From the NCBI RefSeq assembly GCF_023898315.1, contig NC_064615.1:1184033413-1184097412 (forward strand): a DNA stretch of 64,000 nucleotides, written 5' to 3'. The notes below the pieces were generated by a model. The model did no database searches, was not told the DNA's origin, and worked only from the letters and a program-made list of their open reading frames with translations. The position numbers were made by a program, and so were the translations under genes. Source of the DNA: Schistocerca nitens (taxonomy: Eukaryota > Arthropoda > Insecta > Orthoptera > Acrididae). The stretch's first letter is position 1, and every line of letters begins with the position of its first letter. Shown piece after piece: positions 22,080 through 34,195 of the stretch.

Positions 22080-22601
22080 TATTTAATGGAAACTCTAGAT
22101 AAACTTAAAGCATTTGAACATCCCAAACCAGCAAAAGTGAAGCAGATAAACTATGTGAACTATCTTTAAAAAAATTAGATGGTTTAACCACCAAAAAGAT
22201 AAAATTTCCAAATTAGAGGAAACCTTAGCTAATATATCTAAGGAGTTTGTAACAAAAATAGTCAAGCACTGTGATATAGTTAGACAAGATATGAAAATAC
22301 AGTTTAAAGATGTAAATGATAAGATGACACATGTAGAGAAATCATCTTGGAGCAATTATGGAACTATTTGCAATCAAATCTCAGAGACACAAGATAGGGT
22401 GGAAATATTATAAGGAAAAATCTTATGGAAATTTCTAGCGATCCAAAAACCTTAACTAATTTGGGGAACTGTGTAGAAGAAATGGTGGAGCAAAAAGTAC
22501 ACAAAAAGTATAATTTTTTGGATGATAGTATTAATAATAAGAGTGAGTTACAGAAATTATGGAAGGAATTAGAAGATACTGATGTGTTATATGCCATTTA
22601 G
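22080..22601 (+). pseudogene. Gypsy family 2 coiled-coil gag remnant
   Basis: A decayed frame reads LANISKEFVTKIVKHCDIVRQ ... KDVNDKMTHVEKSS ... SETQDRVEIL ... NNKSELQKLWKELEDTD. It aligns with the copy at 33115-33506, and the long heptad-like stretch suggests a coiled-coil gag N-terminus. Several stops and frameshifts are present. Gag assigns the element to an LTR family only by its companion integrase fragments at 24760-25310. Confidence 0.55.
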
Positions 22602-23386
22602 GCAAACGAAATTTCACACACCTTGTGGAGTACAAGGAAGGGTGACCGTGACAGAATAATATTAAGTAGGGCATAAGCCATGGAACATATATTGCTCATG
22701 GGTGTTTGTTTTCGGTTGTGCAGAAATTAAATGGGAGGTGTGGAATACAAGAAAACAGCAAGAGGCAGCAACAAATAAACAACTTCATCTGCTGTGAGTG
22801 GGGCCTTTTACGTTTTGGTGTCGAGGCTTGGCAGTGGCTTGACCATCAAAGAGCAAACACAGCCTCCAAGAACGAAAGTAAAGGGCAAGATGATTTCGCG
22901 ACCAATGGGACGTACTGTAATCTGGATTGCCATGCTGAGCCTTCGAGGTGTATGTCATATAAAAAGATTGTGTTCTACTCAAATTCACAGGTCACACTAC
23001 TTACCTTCTCTTGCTCTAATAACAGCTGCAGAACCTGAAGAAGTCAATCCCGTCTTTACCTACATACAGGATTTCAGAGTCACTGATTAGCAGGACTTCC
23101 ACTTCCAGAGAATCATCTACAGCGACCAGATTAAAAAACCATCAGATGTTATGTCGGGTTACAGATCCAATGAAGTGTTCTCATTCAGCTTCAACTGCAA
23201 TGAGCGAACCAGCAGCTACATAAAACTGTAACCCAACAAGAGAAACATTTCATTTGGCTCCCAGTGTACAGGATGTGGAACATTGGAGTAAAATGGAGGA
23301 AATAGAGAACCATAAATTTGCAAAATCTTGAAATTCAAAAAGTGATAAATTACGGCATTGCTAAGAGTAACAAGGATTTAAAAAAA
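22602..23386. other. Unassigned, possibly LTR-element flank
   Basis: Overlapping short ORFs at 22706-23090 in two frames without family resemblance. Its place just after a gag fragment makes retroelement origin likely, but no terminal repeats were found. Confidence 0.3.
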
Positions 23387-23596
23387 GCCGCGCGGGATTA
23401 GCCGAGTTGTCTAAGGCACTGCGCTGCAGTCATGGACTGTGCGGCTGGTCCCGGTGGAGGTTCGAGTCCTCCCTCGGGCATGGGTGTGTGTGTTCGTCCT
23501 TAGGATAATTTAGGTGAAGTAGTGTGTAAGCTTAGGGACTGATGACCTAAGCAGTTAAGTCCCATCAGATTTCACACACATTTGAACATTTTTTTA
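23387..23596 (+). mobile_element. tRNA-Leu-like SINE
   Basis: The tRNA-derived head begins GCCGCGCGGGATTAGCCGAG (A box region) and has GAGGTTCGAGTCCTCC (B box, T arm) at about 23458. The body has GTCCTTAGGATAATTTAGG, GGGACTGATGACC and GTTAAGTCCCAT, and the end is ATTTGAACATTTTTTT. The class II tRNA shape with a long variable region suggests a Leu origin. No clear target duplication was seen. Confidence 0.85.
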
Positions 23597-24087
23597 ACTA
23601 AACAAAAGGAGTAACTATAAGAGAATGGATGTAAAACTCAGTAATGTTCCATCAAGAAGAAAGCAAAGAGAAATATTAGAACAATTCATGGAATCTGAAG
23701 ACAAATCATACTTATATAATTGTGGTACAAGTATTACAGCAACTTCAATTAAATTTACATGTCAAGTAAATAAAATTGACATGTGAATAAAAGAATGTTT
23801 TAACTACAATACAGTAATTACCCAACGGGTTTGGAGAAGAATGTTTTGGTGGGTTCAGAGATGATGATTTCCAAACCTGACATCGGCAGGTGCACAGTAG
23901 TAGCTGATCAAAGCTGCAGGGCTGCTGCTGTACAACACAGTGCAGTCCACCTATTGCTGTGTGGGAGACATTGGCTGTACTGGGTGGTGCAAATCATTGT
24001 CACGTACACGCAGTTGCTTTGGCTACATGATGAGAGAGAGCTGTTCATCAGAAATGGTGAGCTGTTCAGAAAACACATAAACCCACG
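23597..24087. other. No gene recognised
   Basis: AT-rich stretch without recognisable domain; the 23831-24091 ORF looks incidental. Confidence 0.4.
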
Positions 24088-24600
24088 TTGATATTTTTTT
24101 TTACAGCAACACAGTGCTTCAATGTTATCATGTTTAAGAAAACTGTGCAGAAATTGAGGGTACATAATAGAGAATATTTGCATTGCATGCCAGTCATTAC
24201 TAGAAGAAAGGCTGCAGAGGCTCCAGAATGCATTAAATGCTTTTTGAAACAAATGTCTGACAAAATAAATCCTAATTTTAATGCATGGTCTGAGAAAGTA
24301 GATTGGAATATTAAGGAACTATCTGACAAAGTAAATTCTAATATTAAGGAATTATCGGACAAAGCAGATTCTAATATTGAGGAACTATCTGACAAAGTAG
24401 AGTCCAAAAGTAATGAACTGTCTGTCAAAGTAGAAAATGTGGAAAAGAATTAAAATGAGAGATAAGAGATCACATTAAATAGGAACTAGAAGCTAAATTA
24501 ACTATCATTGCAAGTACTTTGACCCAGTTGCCTAAGGAGTTTGAGGTTGAGATCAATAACCAATGCAATTTAGTTCACAAGAAAGTTAAAGAGCAAATCT
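24088..24600 (+). pseudogene. Gypsy family 2 gag with heptad repeats
   Basis: The ORF 24088-24453 (121 aa) contains four near-identical 11-residue repeats of the type NSNIKELSDKV (24280-24430). This is a regular hendecad coiled coil, followed by a decayed LTQLPKEFEVEINNQCN segment shared with the copies at 22190 and 33130. It is the 5' part of a retroelement whose integrase remnant lies at 24760-25310; everything between (protease, RT, RNase H) is gone. Confidence 0.55.
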
Positions 24601-24759
24601 CAGAGCCATAAGATCATATAACTGTTTTCAAACAATACTGAGAATTTAAGAGAAATATTTACCACACCTGAAATGCTGTCTAATTTGGAATAATGATTAC
24701 ATGAATCTGTAAATTCCACCATGCAAGATAAAGTAGAATCGCTTAATACTAATATTCTT

Positions 24760-25310
24760 TCGAACATAAAGTATGTTAGACTTTATCCCATTAAACAAAC
24801 AAATACCAATATTGTAATGCATTGTTTGCAAGAGTATTTTCAAGTACACTACCTGGACACAACTAGTGCCAGAATTTCAAGTGATTCTTAATGAATTACC
24901 ACATATGTCAACAGGATTAGCTCCTGCAGAAATTATGAATAAAACCTTTTGTAGGAGAGCCAATGTTAAAATTGTTTACATGGCTCAATTCACTAATGAT
25001 TGACTTGGAAAAGTTACAACAAAAGGTACAAGAGAATTTGATAAACAGGCACAAAAAAAGAAACAGAACTTTGGTATTACTATGTGATTTTCATCATAGC
25101 TTGAATTTAAAGTAGGAAACAAGCAAATTTTTACAGTGTTACAGGGGACCTCTTAAAATTCAGGATATACCACATCCAAAATCAGTATACCTAACACACC
25201 CTAATACAGGGCAAGATAAAGGATTATACAAGATAGATATGATAAAAAGATTTAAGGCCCCAGGAGAGTTTACACCCTTCACAAATTCAATGAATTGATG
25301 ACCACCGGCT
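24760..25310 (+). pseudogene. Gypsy family 2 integrase remnant
   Basis: Readable pieces are TNIVMHCLQEYFQVHY (integrase core strand), APAEIMNKTFCRRANVKI and, near the C-terminus, GPLKIQDIPHPKSVYLTHPN and GLYKIDMIKRFKAPGEF, which is the integrase C-terminal (SH3-like) region. The segment with the second catalytic Asp is deleted between about 24885 and 24890. It has multiple stops. Confidence 0.55.
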
Positions 25311-25390
25311 GTCCAAGTTAAATTGTTACCTTATTTCTATCTTAGTTTTCTCAGTGACAATTTCTATCTTCTTAGGTTATTCTATTATCA

Positions 25391-26969
25391 TAAACAAAGG
25401 TTGTATACATGGAAGAATCCCGGAGATACTAAAAGGTATCAGATAGAGTATATAATGGTAAGACAGAGATTTAGGAAGCAGGTTTTAAATTGTAAGACAT
25501 TTCCAGGGCCAGATGTGGACTCTGGCCACAATCTATTGGTTATGAACTGTAGATTAAAACTGAAGAAACTGCAAAAAGGTGGGAATTTAAGGAGATGGGA
25601 CCTGGATAAACTGAAAGAACCAGAGGTTGTACAGAGTTTCAGGGAGAGCATAAGGGAACAATTGACAGGAATGGGGGAAAGAAATACAGTAGAAGAAGAA
25701 TGGGTAGCTTTAAGGGATGAAGTAGTGAAGGCAGCAGAGGATCAAGTAGGTAAAAAGATGAGGGCTCGTAGAAATCCTTGGGTTACAGAAGAAATATTGA
25801 ATTTAATTGATGAAAGGAGAAAATATAAAAATGCAGTAAATGAAGCAGGCAAAAAGGAATACAGACATCTCAAAAATGAGATCGACAGGAAGTGCAAAAT
25901 GGCTAAGCAGGGATGGCTGGAGGACAAATGTAAGGATGTAGGGGCTTATCTCACTAGGGGTACAATAGATACTGCCTACAGGAAAATTAAAGAGACCTTT
26001 GGAGAAGAGTGAACCACTTGTATGAATATCAAGAGCTCAGATGGAAACGCAGTTCTAAGCAAAGAAGGGAAAGCAGAAAGGTGGAAGGAAGTATATAGAG
26101 GGTCTATACAAGGGCGATGTACTTGAGGACAATATTATGGAAATGGAAGAGGATGTAGATGAAGATGAAATGGGAGATACGATACTGTATGAGGAGTTTG
26201 ACAGAGGACTGAAAAACCTGAGTCGAAACAAGTCCCCGGGAGTAGACAACATTCCATTAGAACTACTGACAGCCTTGGGAGAGCCAGTCCTGACAAAACT
26301 CTACCATCTCGTGAGCAAGATGTATGAGACAGGTGAAATACCCTCAGACTTCAAGAAGAATGTAATAATTCCAATCCCAAAGAAAGCTGGTGTTGACAGA
26401 TGTGAAAATTACCGAACTATCAGTTTAATAAATCACGGCTGGAAAATACTAACGCGAATTCTTTACAGACGAATGGAAAAACTAGTGGAAGCCGACCTTG
26501 GGGAAGATCAGTTTGGATTCCGTAAAAATATTGGAACACGTGAGGCAATACTGACCCTACGACTTATCTTAGAAGCTAGATTAAGGAAAGGCAAACCTAC
26601 ATTTCTAGCATTTGTGGACTTAGAGAATGCTTTTGACAATGTTGACTGGAATACTCTCTTTCAAATTCTGAAGGTGGCAGGGGTAAAATACAGGGAGCAA
26701 AAGGCTATTCACAATATGTACAGAAACCAGATGGCAGTTATGAGAGTTGAGGGACATAAAAGGGAAGCAGTGATTGGGAAGGGAGTGAGACAGGGTTAAA
26801 GCCTCTCCCCTATGTTATTCAATCTGTATATTGAGCAAGCAGTGAAGGAAACAAAAGAAAAATTTGTAGTAGGAATTAAAATCCATGGAGAAGAAATAAA
26901 GACTTTGAGGTTCGCCGGTGAGATTGTATTTCTGTCAGAGACATCAAAGGACTTGGAAGAGCAGTTGAA
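25391..26969 (+). mobile_element. RTE-type LINE, copy F (internal fragment)
   Basis: It begins in the endonuclease C-terminus (RLYTWKNPGDTKRYQIEYI) and ends in the RT after the catalytic motif. The coding sequence falls in 25323-26012, then 26137-26799 after a frameshift near 26010, then 26812-27033 after a TAA at 26797-26799. The FADD motif is altered to FAGE (about 26912). Both ends are lost; the 3' end abuts the LTR at 26970. Confidence 0.85.
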
Positions 26970-27156
26970 CTTCTCTTACTTTTCAATTATAGATGCAGGC
27001 AGCAGACTCCAAGTGCACCAGTGCATGTCATAATTAAGAAATTCCTCCTTACTTGGTTTCACTTCACTTGAATAAGAAATGCTTAATACTAGTAAAAATT
27101 TTTTTCTTATTTTGAAACATGTTGATACAAAAAATCGTAGCCCAACATCCTCCAAT

Positions 27157-27207
<51 letters not shown>

Positions 27208-27358
27208 ACGAATGATGGATTTTTCATTTGTCTGCACCTTACCACGCATTCATAATTAATGTCTTTGCCAACACTTATGGTCAATCAGTGTTTCATTATT
27301 TGTTCTTAATAAATTTTAATTTGACAACATCCTGGGGGTCTTTCAGCATGTACCTACA
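26970..27358 (-). repeat. 3' LTR of Gypsy-like element 1
   Basis: It matches the repeats at 32545-32940, 36280-36847 and 56863-57331 (shared GATGCAGGCAGC, ACTTGGTTTCACTT, AATAAATTTTAA, ACATCCTGGGGGTC). On the - strand it starts TGTAGGTAC directly after the polypurine stretch GAGTGTGGGGGCAATTG (27375-27359), the expected PPT-LTR junction. It contains a 49-bp poly(A) (27158-27206) absent from the other copies. Confidence 0.7.
27158..27206 (+). repeat. Poly(A) tract
   Basis: 49 uninterrupted A residues inside an LTR. Confidence 0.95.
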
Positions 27359-27984
27359 CAATTGCCCCCACACTCTATTTTGACATGGTATGGAGACGTA
27401 CAGTGGTTTTTGGCTTGTACATGTTTACATTTGCCGATAGAGGTCGATGCCCTTTATTTGTCGGCTTCTCATTTCTTAATGGAATGGGTATATGGATATA
27501 TCAGCTGATCCCATGTATGTAAAGGTTCTACAAGAAATTAAAAAATTATGTACATAATATGATAGTCCATTACAAATTTGAATTTATCATGCTAACAATA
27601 ATGTTCATTTTGCTTAATACTTGCTGCTGGGTTTCGCAATTGGCTCTGACAGATTTGGTAGCTAAGAACAAGCTACCAGTGGTCAACATGTCAGCTGCTA
27701 CTGTCGCATGTGCTTACACTCATTTTCATAATGTTGATTTCACATTGAGTGTCACACTTTCACCTGAGTGTCACATATTGAAGAATTGCTGTGGCGTTTG
27801 TTTTCATTCTGGGTGCAGTGGGTGTGTGCTTATTGTACAAAATCCAATTCTGTGGCAGAGGATCTCCATTTTTATGACTCAGGTATCATTATTACCCATT
27901 GTACACACATTTTCAGCAAAGAGAACCCTGACCAACAGCATCCGTTGATGAGGTAAGTATCAGCTCAAACAACTATATTTCAGA

Positions 27985-28198
27985 ATGATATTTTCACTCT
28001 GCAGTGGAGTGTGCACTGATATGAAACTTCCTGGCAGATTAAAACTGTGTGCCAGACTGAGGCTCGAACTCAGGACCATTGACTTTCGCGAGCAAGTGAT
28101 CTACCAACCAGTTGGTAGAGCACTTGCCCATGAAAGTCAAAGGTCCCGAGTTCGAGTCTCGGTCCGGCACACAGTTTTAATCTGCCAGGAAGTTTCAG
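27985..28198. repeat. Palindromic double copy of the tRNA-like repeat
   Basis: The arms 28022-28108 and 28111-28197 (87 bp each) are inverted copies of the tRNA-like part of the 300-bp unit, meeting head to head at CTACCAAC-CA-GTTGGTAG. The outermost 30 bp of the arms are identical. The right arm keeps a B box (GTTCGAGTCTC). The left side also carries the unit's CTCTGCAGTGGAGTGTGC flank. It interrupts element 1 relative to the matching part of element 2 (46430). Confidence 0.8.
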
Positions 28199-29894
28199 CT
28201 ATAGTTCAATATAAATTACTTGTCTTTTAAGTTCATTTCTTCATATGAAGCTTGGTTTCCAATGAAAATTCATACAAGTATTGAGTTACAACAATGTACA
28301 TAACAGGATAGCTTATACCTATGTCTAACATTCCATCCATCGCTTACACTATGAGCATAAATTTCTTAAGTTTTAAAACGTCATAAATGTTTCATTAACT
28401 GGGTTCTGTTACTTCAGTTTGTTTGTTAGCTTCAACTTAATCTTCATTCACATCACATACACGAATTAATTACATACACATTCTCATGATACAATACAAG
28501 CACATGATACATTTATGCTTCATTTTTATAGATAAGCTTTTATCATGTATGGGAGCTCATTTCTTCCTTGGGTAGAGGAGAGAAAGCTACATTGGAAAGA
28601 GGACTGGAACACTAAGGATTCCGAGCCTAACTACACTTGGTGGCACCTCCTTTGTTTGGGAGGGAAGAAAGAAAATACTCATGTACTGGTTCAAGGATTT
28701 ATGAGGAAATGTTACTCGTACAGTCATGGACTAGTTGCCAAAGAACTTTTATTTTGTGGAACTAATGTGCACTGACTAATCCTTTACATAGTATCATGTT
28801 GTTTCTTCATGTGTTAGCGCAGTTTACTTCAATTCACATGTAGCTTAGTGTGAAATTTGAAGTTTTAACCATCATAGACTTATCTTTCTCAAATACCTGG
28901 AAATGTCACTGTTTAAGCTTTCAGGTTACACTATAAAAATTAATTGGTTTCTGCAGAATCTCATGCTTAAATGTTTATGTGTACTCTGCAGCAAATAGGT
29001 ACTGATAATTGTCATGGAGATACACTGTGACGATGCATATTTCATTTTTCATTTGCCTTATGACCTTTGTATAAATATCCTTACAACTAAATTGTTTACT
29101 CAAGGTGTGGCCCATTTCTCTTTGGTGCCTGCTACTCTCGACGTAATTGTCATCTTCTGCACCATGACAGTTCACTGGTCTCTGAAAGACAAGAACTTAA
29201 AATTAATTGCATTACATAGCTCGATGGCCACTGACACATTTGGTCATTGCAAACAACTGCAGATATTTCCACACTTTTTTTAAATTCATAGACATTCGTT
29301 TGTTCTGGTACCCTTTATGAACATGTACTCTGCAAGGAAAATTAATTGACATTTCTTACTGTATTTTGTTGTTTGTGCTTAGCTTACACATCTCGTGTAC
29401 TTTTTCATAATGCTTCTTTTGCATGAAAATATGCTGTATATACCTTAGTATTTAATTAGATCTCTGTGTACATATATCAACAGGTTCCTTAGTTCTTAGG
29501 CAGTAGACATGTTTGCATAGTATTTCTGTTTACTTTGTATTTAAGTTAAGTACTTGTACATATTGCATTCCTATTTGGTTGCGCCTTCTGCCAGTCCGTC
29601 GCACATGAGCACAGGCCAATGCCTCCTCTCCTACTACCAACATCAGTGCGTATTGTTGAGCACACACAGCTGAGCCATAGGCTAATTCTGTTTATACCTT
29701 TGCTTCGCATTAAGTGTTGTATTACTTCTCATTACTGTTAATTTTATGCCTTCATGTACAAATCAAAAGAATTACTTATGTGTGTACACATTACTTTATC
29801 TTAAAAGACACTTCAGAAGAAAAATTACACTTAGAGCTATGTAAACTATGTACAATAATCTTGTGATAGAAAGAAAAAATTTTGCCCAACTTCA

Positions 29895-30227
29895 TCATTC
29901 TATAAAAACTTTTGTATCTTTGTGAGGGGGGAGACCCTTGTCTTTCCCTGTTTTCTCATAGACTAACCTGTACGTCCCAGGGTATGGTATTTTAGAAATC
30001 GTATATGGCCCTGAATAGAGTAATTGCCACTTCTTATTCAGTTTGCCAAATTTTGTTGATTTATGGTACATCCTTAAGAGGACTCGTTGCCCTTCAAAAA
30101 ATTGGGTAACATGTTTCAGTTTCTTATTATAAATTTTCTTTCTATACTCATCCCTGTTTTCTAGTGTAACTGTGGCTTGTTTGATTTTGTCTTGTAGTGA
30201 CATTTCTGTTGTGGGTGGGACTCCCAC
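29895..30227 (-). pseudogene. Gypsy integrase C-terminal domain (element 1)
   Basis: 110 codons with HVTQFFEGQRVLLRMYHKS, LNKKWQLLYSGPYTISKIP and a final TGKDKGLPPHKDTKVFIE, the SH3-like DNA-binding end of retrotransposon integrases. The stop codon at 29895 is probably the pol stop. It is downstream of the core at 30424-30765 in the same strand but in another frame. Confidence 0.7.
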
Positions 30228-30423
30228 TCATTTGTTTGTTTTGTCTGGAACATCAATTCGTAAGGTGTGAAACCTGTTGAAGAATGTCGAAAATTATTGA
30301 CAACTTACATGAAAGGAATAATGTATTCTACCCATTGGATGTGTTTGTGAGGGGTGTATGTCCTAATAAACCAGTTAAATTCCTTAAAGAGACATTCTAC
30401 TGGGCTTGCTTCTGGGTGAAAAA

Positions 30424-30701
30424 TCATACTAATATATGCTTTGTGCCCTGTGAGATCATAAATTGTTTCCACTTTAGCCTAATGAAATATGAAGCATTAT
30501 CAGTTAGCAGTACCTTTAGTTTACCTATTCTTCTCAAACAGTCTCTCTCAGTTCTTTTTCTGATATTTGTGGCTGTTGCATTTTTAATGGCATACATTTT
30601 GATATGTTTCGAGAAAATATCATATAGTGCCACTATGTATCTTACTCCTCCTTTACTTCTTCGATATGGACGAGCCATGTGTATGGATACTATATCTAGA
30701 G

Positions 30702-30736
<35 letters not shown>

Positions 30737-30765
30737 ATTGGGTGTAGCTCAGTATATTTTGACAC
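30424..30765 (-). pseudogene. Gypsy integrase catalytic core (element 1)
   Basis: The core has LDIVSIHMARPYRRSKGGV (element 2 reads STDMAGPY, so the first catalytic Asp is His here) and VLLTDNASYF with the second Asp. A run of nine Lys codons (T29 on the + strand, about 30706-30734) replaces the LTTNP segment seen in element 2. Confidence 0.7.
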
Positions 30766-30856
30766 ATTGGACTGTTTTGATATGACTCAAATTTTCATTG
30801 ATCTTCTCTCTCTTCTTCGTAGCACAGGCAGAGTCAACTTCTAACATTGCTACCCT

Positions 30857-31900
30857 TCAAGTAAGCTTTTCTACAGCTAGAGGTACCTCTTCATAATTTT
30901 TATTTAGTTTGTTAGTTACAGTGGTTACCTTTTTTACTGTCGAACACAACTGGTTTTGTGTGGCTTCAATGTTTGTGTTTGCAGCTGTGATTTTCCGTAT
31001 CTGTTGCTCTACTAGATCATGATAGTCATTAAAAGAATCTACTTTTTGTCTTAACTCAGTAATATTACTGTTAACTTCAGAAAGTACTTCATGCTTCACT
31101 TCTTTTTCATATCATTCAATTTTTCGTTGATTTCTGTGCAAAAATTTTTGGCTGTCATCGAACTTCTGCAAGACCGTGTCTTGCAAATCCTTGAATACTT
31201 GTTTTTGTTCTTCAGAAAGTACTTCATGCTTCTCTTCATTTTCATATCATTCAATTTTTCTTTGATTTCCGTGCAAAAATTTTTGGCTGTCATCAAACTT
31301 CTGCAAGACTATGTCTTGCAAACCCTTGAATACTTGTTTTTGTTCTTGTTTCATTGTATTTAGATCTTCTGTAACAATGTTTTGTTGCTGTTTTACCATG
31401 TTCATATCTTATTTCATATCACTGAAATTTGCATTGATACTATCTAATTTCATGTTTATGTTAGATAATAACTGCCATAGCAGTGCATTAGTTGTACTAC
31501 TGTTGTTGCTGTCAGCTGTACTTTCCAGGTTAATGTTTGTGTTGTAATCAAGTGGTGTCTTTAATGTGTCGTCAAAATTCATTTCGGAATCGCTCTCCAG
31601 TGGTTTCATCCTGAGCAATATGTCACTCTGGTAGATGTGTGACATTTTCTCGTCAATTGTAAACATTGCGTCATCAAATTTATTCTGTTGTGTAGCATTG
31701 CTATCATTTGCCACACCTATGACATTCATCTCTGAGCTACTTAAATCTTCAGCAGTAGGCATGCACAGTGCCTGAACTTCAGTTGTACATTCTTGCAATT
31801 CTACGCCATCTTGGCTGATTGCGTTTTTGATACTGCTATCAATAATGGACATATATTTTTCTGGCATGCTGTATGAATAAGCGAAAATAAAAAATTTCAC
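30857..31900 (-). pseudogene. Gypsy coiled-coil gag (element 1)
   Basis: The N-terminal ORF 31900-31409 (163 aa; MPEKYMSIIDSS at 31861) is acidic and Ser/Asn-rich. Downstream frames to 30857 are strongly heptad-like (KVDSFNDYHDLVEQQIRKI, NTNIEATQNQL). A 135-bp tandem duplication (from 31086 and 31221) repeats 45 codons of the coil. Stops and frameshifts separate the parts. No zinc knuckle was found. The long coiled coil replaces the usual capsid arrangement, or the capsid part is missing. Confidence 0.6.
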
Positions 31901-32544
31901 TAAAAATGGAAAAATTTTGTTTGCTAATTATTACACTTGATAATTGTAATTTATGTAATCTCAAAGCCTGTTTTACGTCTATTATGATGTGCAAACTATT
32001 CTTTTGCAATTATTTATGTTTTACTGGTTACGTGTAGCATAAAAAAAAATCCTGTAATTTTTCCATATAAAATTCAGGGAAGGGAATAAAGAGGAAAAGG
32101 TTTCTATCCACATGAAAAGGGGCGCTACAAATCAACTTGCATAGCCGTCCTGCCTTTGCTGCACCCAACAAAACAGCTTACTATGGTATATTTTATGTAA
32201 CCTGCATCCAATTGTTGTTACTTTACAAAATTTCTCCTCATTTTTTGCCTTTTTGCTGTACTTGCTTCCTAGCATGATTCATGCAAACAGAAGATACAGA
32301 CGAATAGTTTTTATGATTCATAACAATGTCATAGAAATTTCTTACTATAACAATAGTTAACAAACCCTACTCACAACTGGTGCCCTGAAGTCCTGGCACA
32401 CAGGTCAACAGTTATGCTCTAAAAAAATTAATAAATAAATAAAATATACATATATGCATATGAGAAACATTTAAAAGGAATAATACAATTGCATTACTAG
32501 AAATGTTCTGTGCTTGTAAGGATTTTTAGGCTATCAGACTTCTT

Positions 32545-32940
32545 CTCATACATTTCAATTGCAGGTGCAGGCAGTCGACTCCAATTTCACCAGTGGTTGT
32601 CATAATTAAGAAAATCTATCTTACTTGGTTTCACTTTACTTCAATGAAAAATACTCAGTACTGGTACCAAATTTTTTCTTGTTTTGAAACACGTATGATA
32701 CTAAACACCCATAGTCCTTTGAAAGGCAATTCGTAACAGAACTTCTACATACAAGAGAGGGTGAATAACAAAATCATGTGAAAAATAATGAATGATGGGT
32801 TTTTCATTTGTCTGTGCCTTACCACACGTTTGTAATTAACGTATTTGCCAATGCTTATGGTCTATCGGTGTTTCAGTTTTTGTTATTAATAAATTTTAGC
32901 TTTACGACATCCTGGGGATCTCTTTCATCATATCCCAACA
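32545..32940 (-). repeat. 5' LTR of Gypsy-like element 1
   Basis: Direct repeat of 26970-27358. On the - strand it starts TGTTGGGATATG at 32940. The inner edge, about 32545 or further, could not be fixed and no primer-binding site was recognised. Confidence 0.6.
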
Positions 32941-33507
32941 CATACCTTTGCAGATGGAGACCCTGGAGTTGGGTTGGTAAGGGAATCCACCCATGGGGTA
33001 CTGTCTTCTTTTCTTCTTAGATCCTAACATACCTGTCTTTCTATTTCATTTGCTTACTTCTCCATTAGGAGTAAAACTCTATCTTCTCTGTGTGCATATG
33101 CAAAGTTCCTATTGCAGAATCTCTTCTTTAGCTAATTTGCCTAAGGAGTTGAAAACCAAAATAGTGGAGCATTGTGATATAGTTAGGCAAGAAGTGATTA
33201 TACAGTTAAAAGATGTAAATGATAAGATAACACAGTTAGAGAACTCATCTTCAAGTGATTGCTAAACTATATGCAGTCAATTCTCAGAGACTCAGGACAG
33301 GGTAGAATATATCAAAAGTAAATAAAAAAACTTATTGATATAGCTAGTAATCCAAATACTTTAACTGATGTGGAGACATATCTATAAGAAATAGCAGAGC
33401 AAAAAGTACATGAAAAACTAGATACCAACATCACTATCTCTAATTCTATAGATGAGACTGTTAATAGAAAGAGTGAGTTTCATCAATTATGGAGGGAGTT
33501 AGAAGAC

Positions 33508-33868
33508 ACATACAGTCACCATTAATTTTTATTTTACAATTTCCGTTACCAACTTTAGCCCATATAAACAGACACTCATCGGCATTTAGTTTCTTCTTCC
33601 TTCTAGTACTCAACAGAAATGGCATACTGGGAACAAGTGTACCATAAGGCTGTTTAGCCAAAAGTCCTGTTGTCTCTGCTATACTCCATGTCTTCCATGT
33701 AAGAATATTTGCATCTGGAAATGCTTCAAGGCCACCGTAATCACAATGATTGCCCCATACAACAGCAAGTGTGAGCCATGTACTACCTCCAGACATGGCT
33801 TGTACATCACATGTAAAGTTCAGACGAAGTCCACGAAATACATTTGGACCTCCAATGAGCTGTTGTTT
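33508..33868 (-). pseudogene. Unrecognised protein fragment, possibly capsid-like
   Basis: About 120 open codons run from a TGA near 33872 to the junction at 33507 (first Met 33796). Readable parts include QQLIGGPNVFRGLRLNFTC, STWLTLAVVWGNHCDYGG and KLNADECLFIWAKVGNGNC. The alternating hydrophobic strands and several Trp resemble a beta-sandwich. No catalytic motif was seen. I do not recognise the family; a viral capsid of the jelly-roll type is a guess supported only by the neighbouring hairpins. The fragment is cut at its 3' end by the gag sequence. Confidence 0.35.
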
Positions 33869-34195
33869 ACTAACTGTCCAGAAAGATCAATGTCTATCGC
33901 CTTCAAAGCACGATAAACAGGAACGCTGCGTCGCCAGCGACGACGGTAACCACGTCACCGAGGCATTGCTGTGGCACGTTAATACAGGTAAACGTAGCAA
34001 GCCAATGCCCAGCGAGACACCCAGAGCTATGCGTCCGCACTCCTCGACGTTCGCAGAGCGAATGACGCTCCGTGCTGCGGCGCAGCTGCAGCCAGCGGTC
34101 CTTATCGTGACGTCAACGTCCGATCGCCATGCGCCAGTTCAGCGCCAGCGCGCCTTATCAGAGTCTTGCGCAATCAGCCGGAAGTGAGTTTTCGA

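Larger units (their letters stand above)
26970..32940 (-). mobile_element. Gypsy-like LTR element 1
   Basis: On the - strand: an LTR (32940 to about 32545), gag (31900-30857), integrase (30765-29895), 2.5 kb without recognisable coding sequence, a polypurine tract just before 27358, and the 3' LTR (27358-26970). The LTRs are direct repeats and both start TGT on the - strand. Protease, RT and RNase H are absent between gag and integrase, so it is defective. Element 2 (36280-57331) has the same layout. The 3' LTR edge is cut by RTE copy F. Confidence 0.7.

Noticed and set aside
27359..29890. Envelope gene in Gypsy element 1
   Set aside because: Position is right but no open frame, signal peptide or membrane segment could be supported in either element.
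30284..30844. 186-codon + strand ORF with a Phe run
   Set aside because: Antisense of the integrase core; the Phe run is the T29 tract.
33750..34187. 145-codon + strand ORF in the GC-rich block
   Set aside because: Overlaps and opposes the unrecognised ORF; composition reflects GC content and no domain is recognisable.
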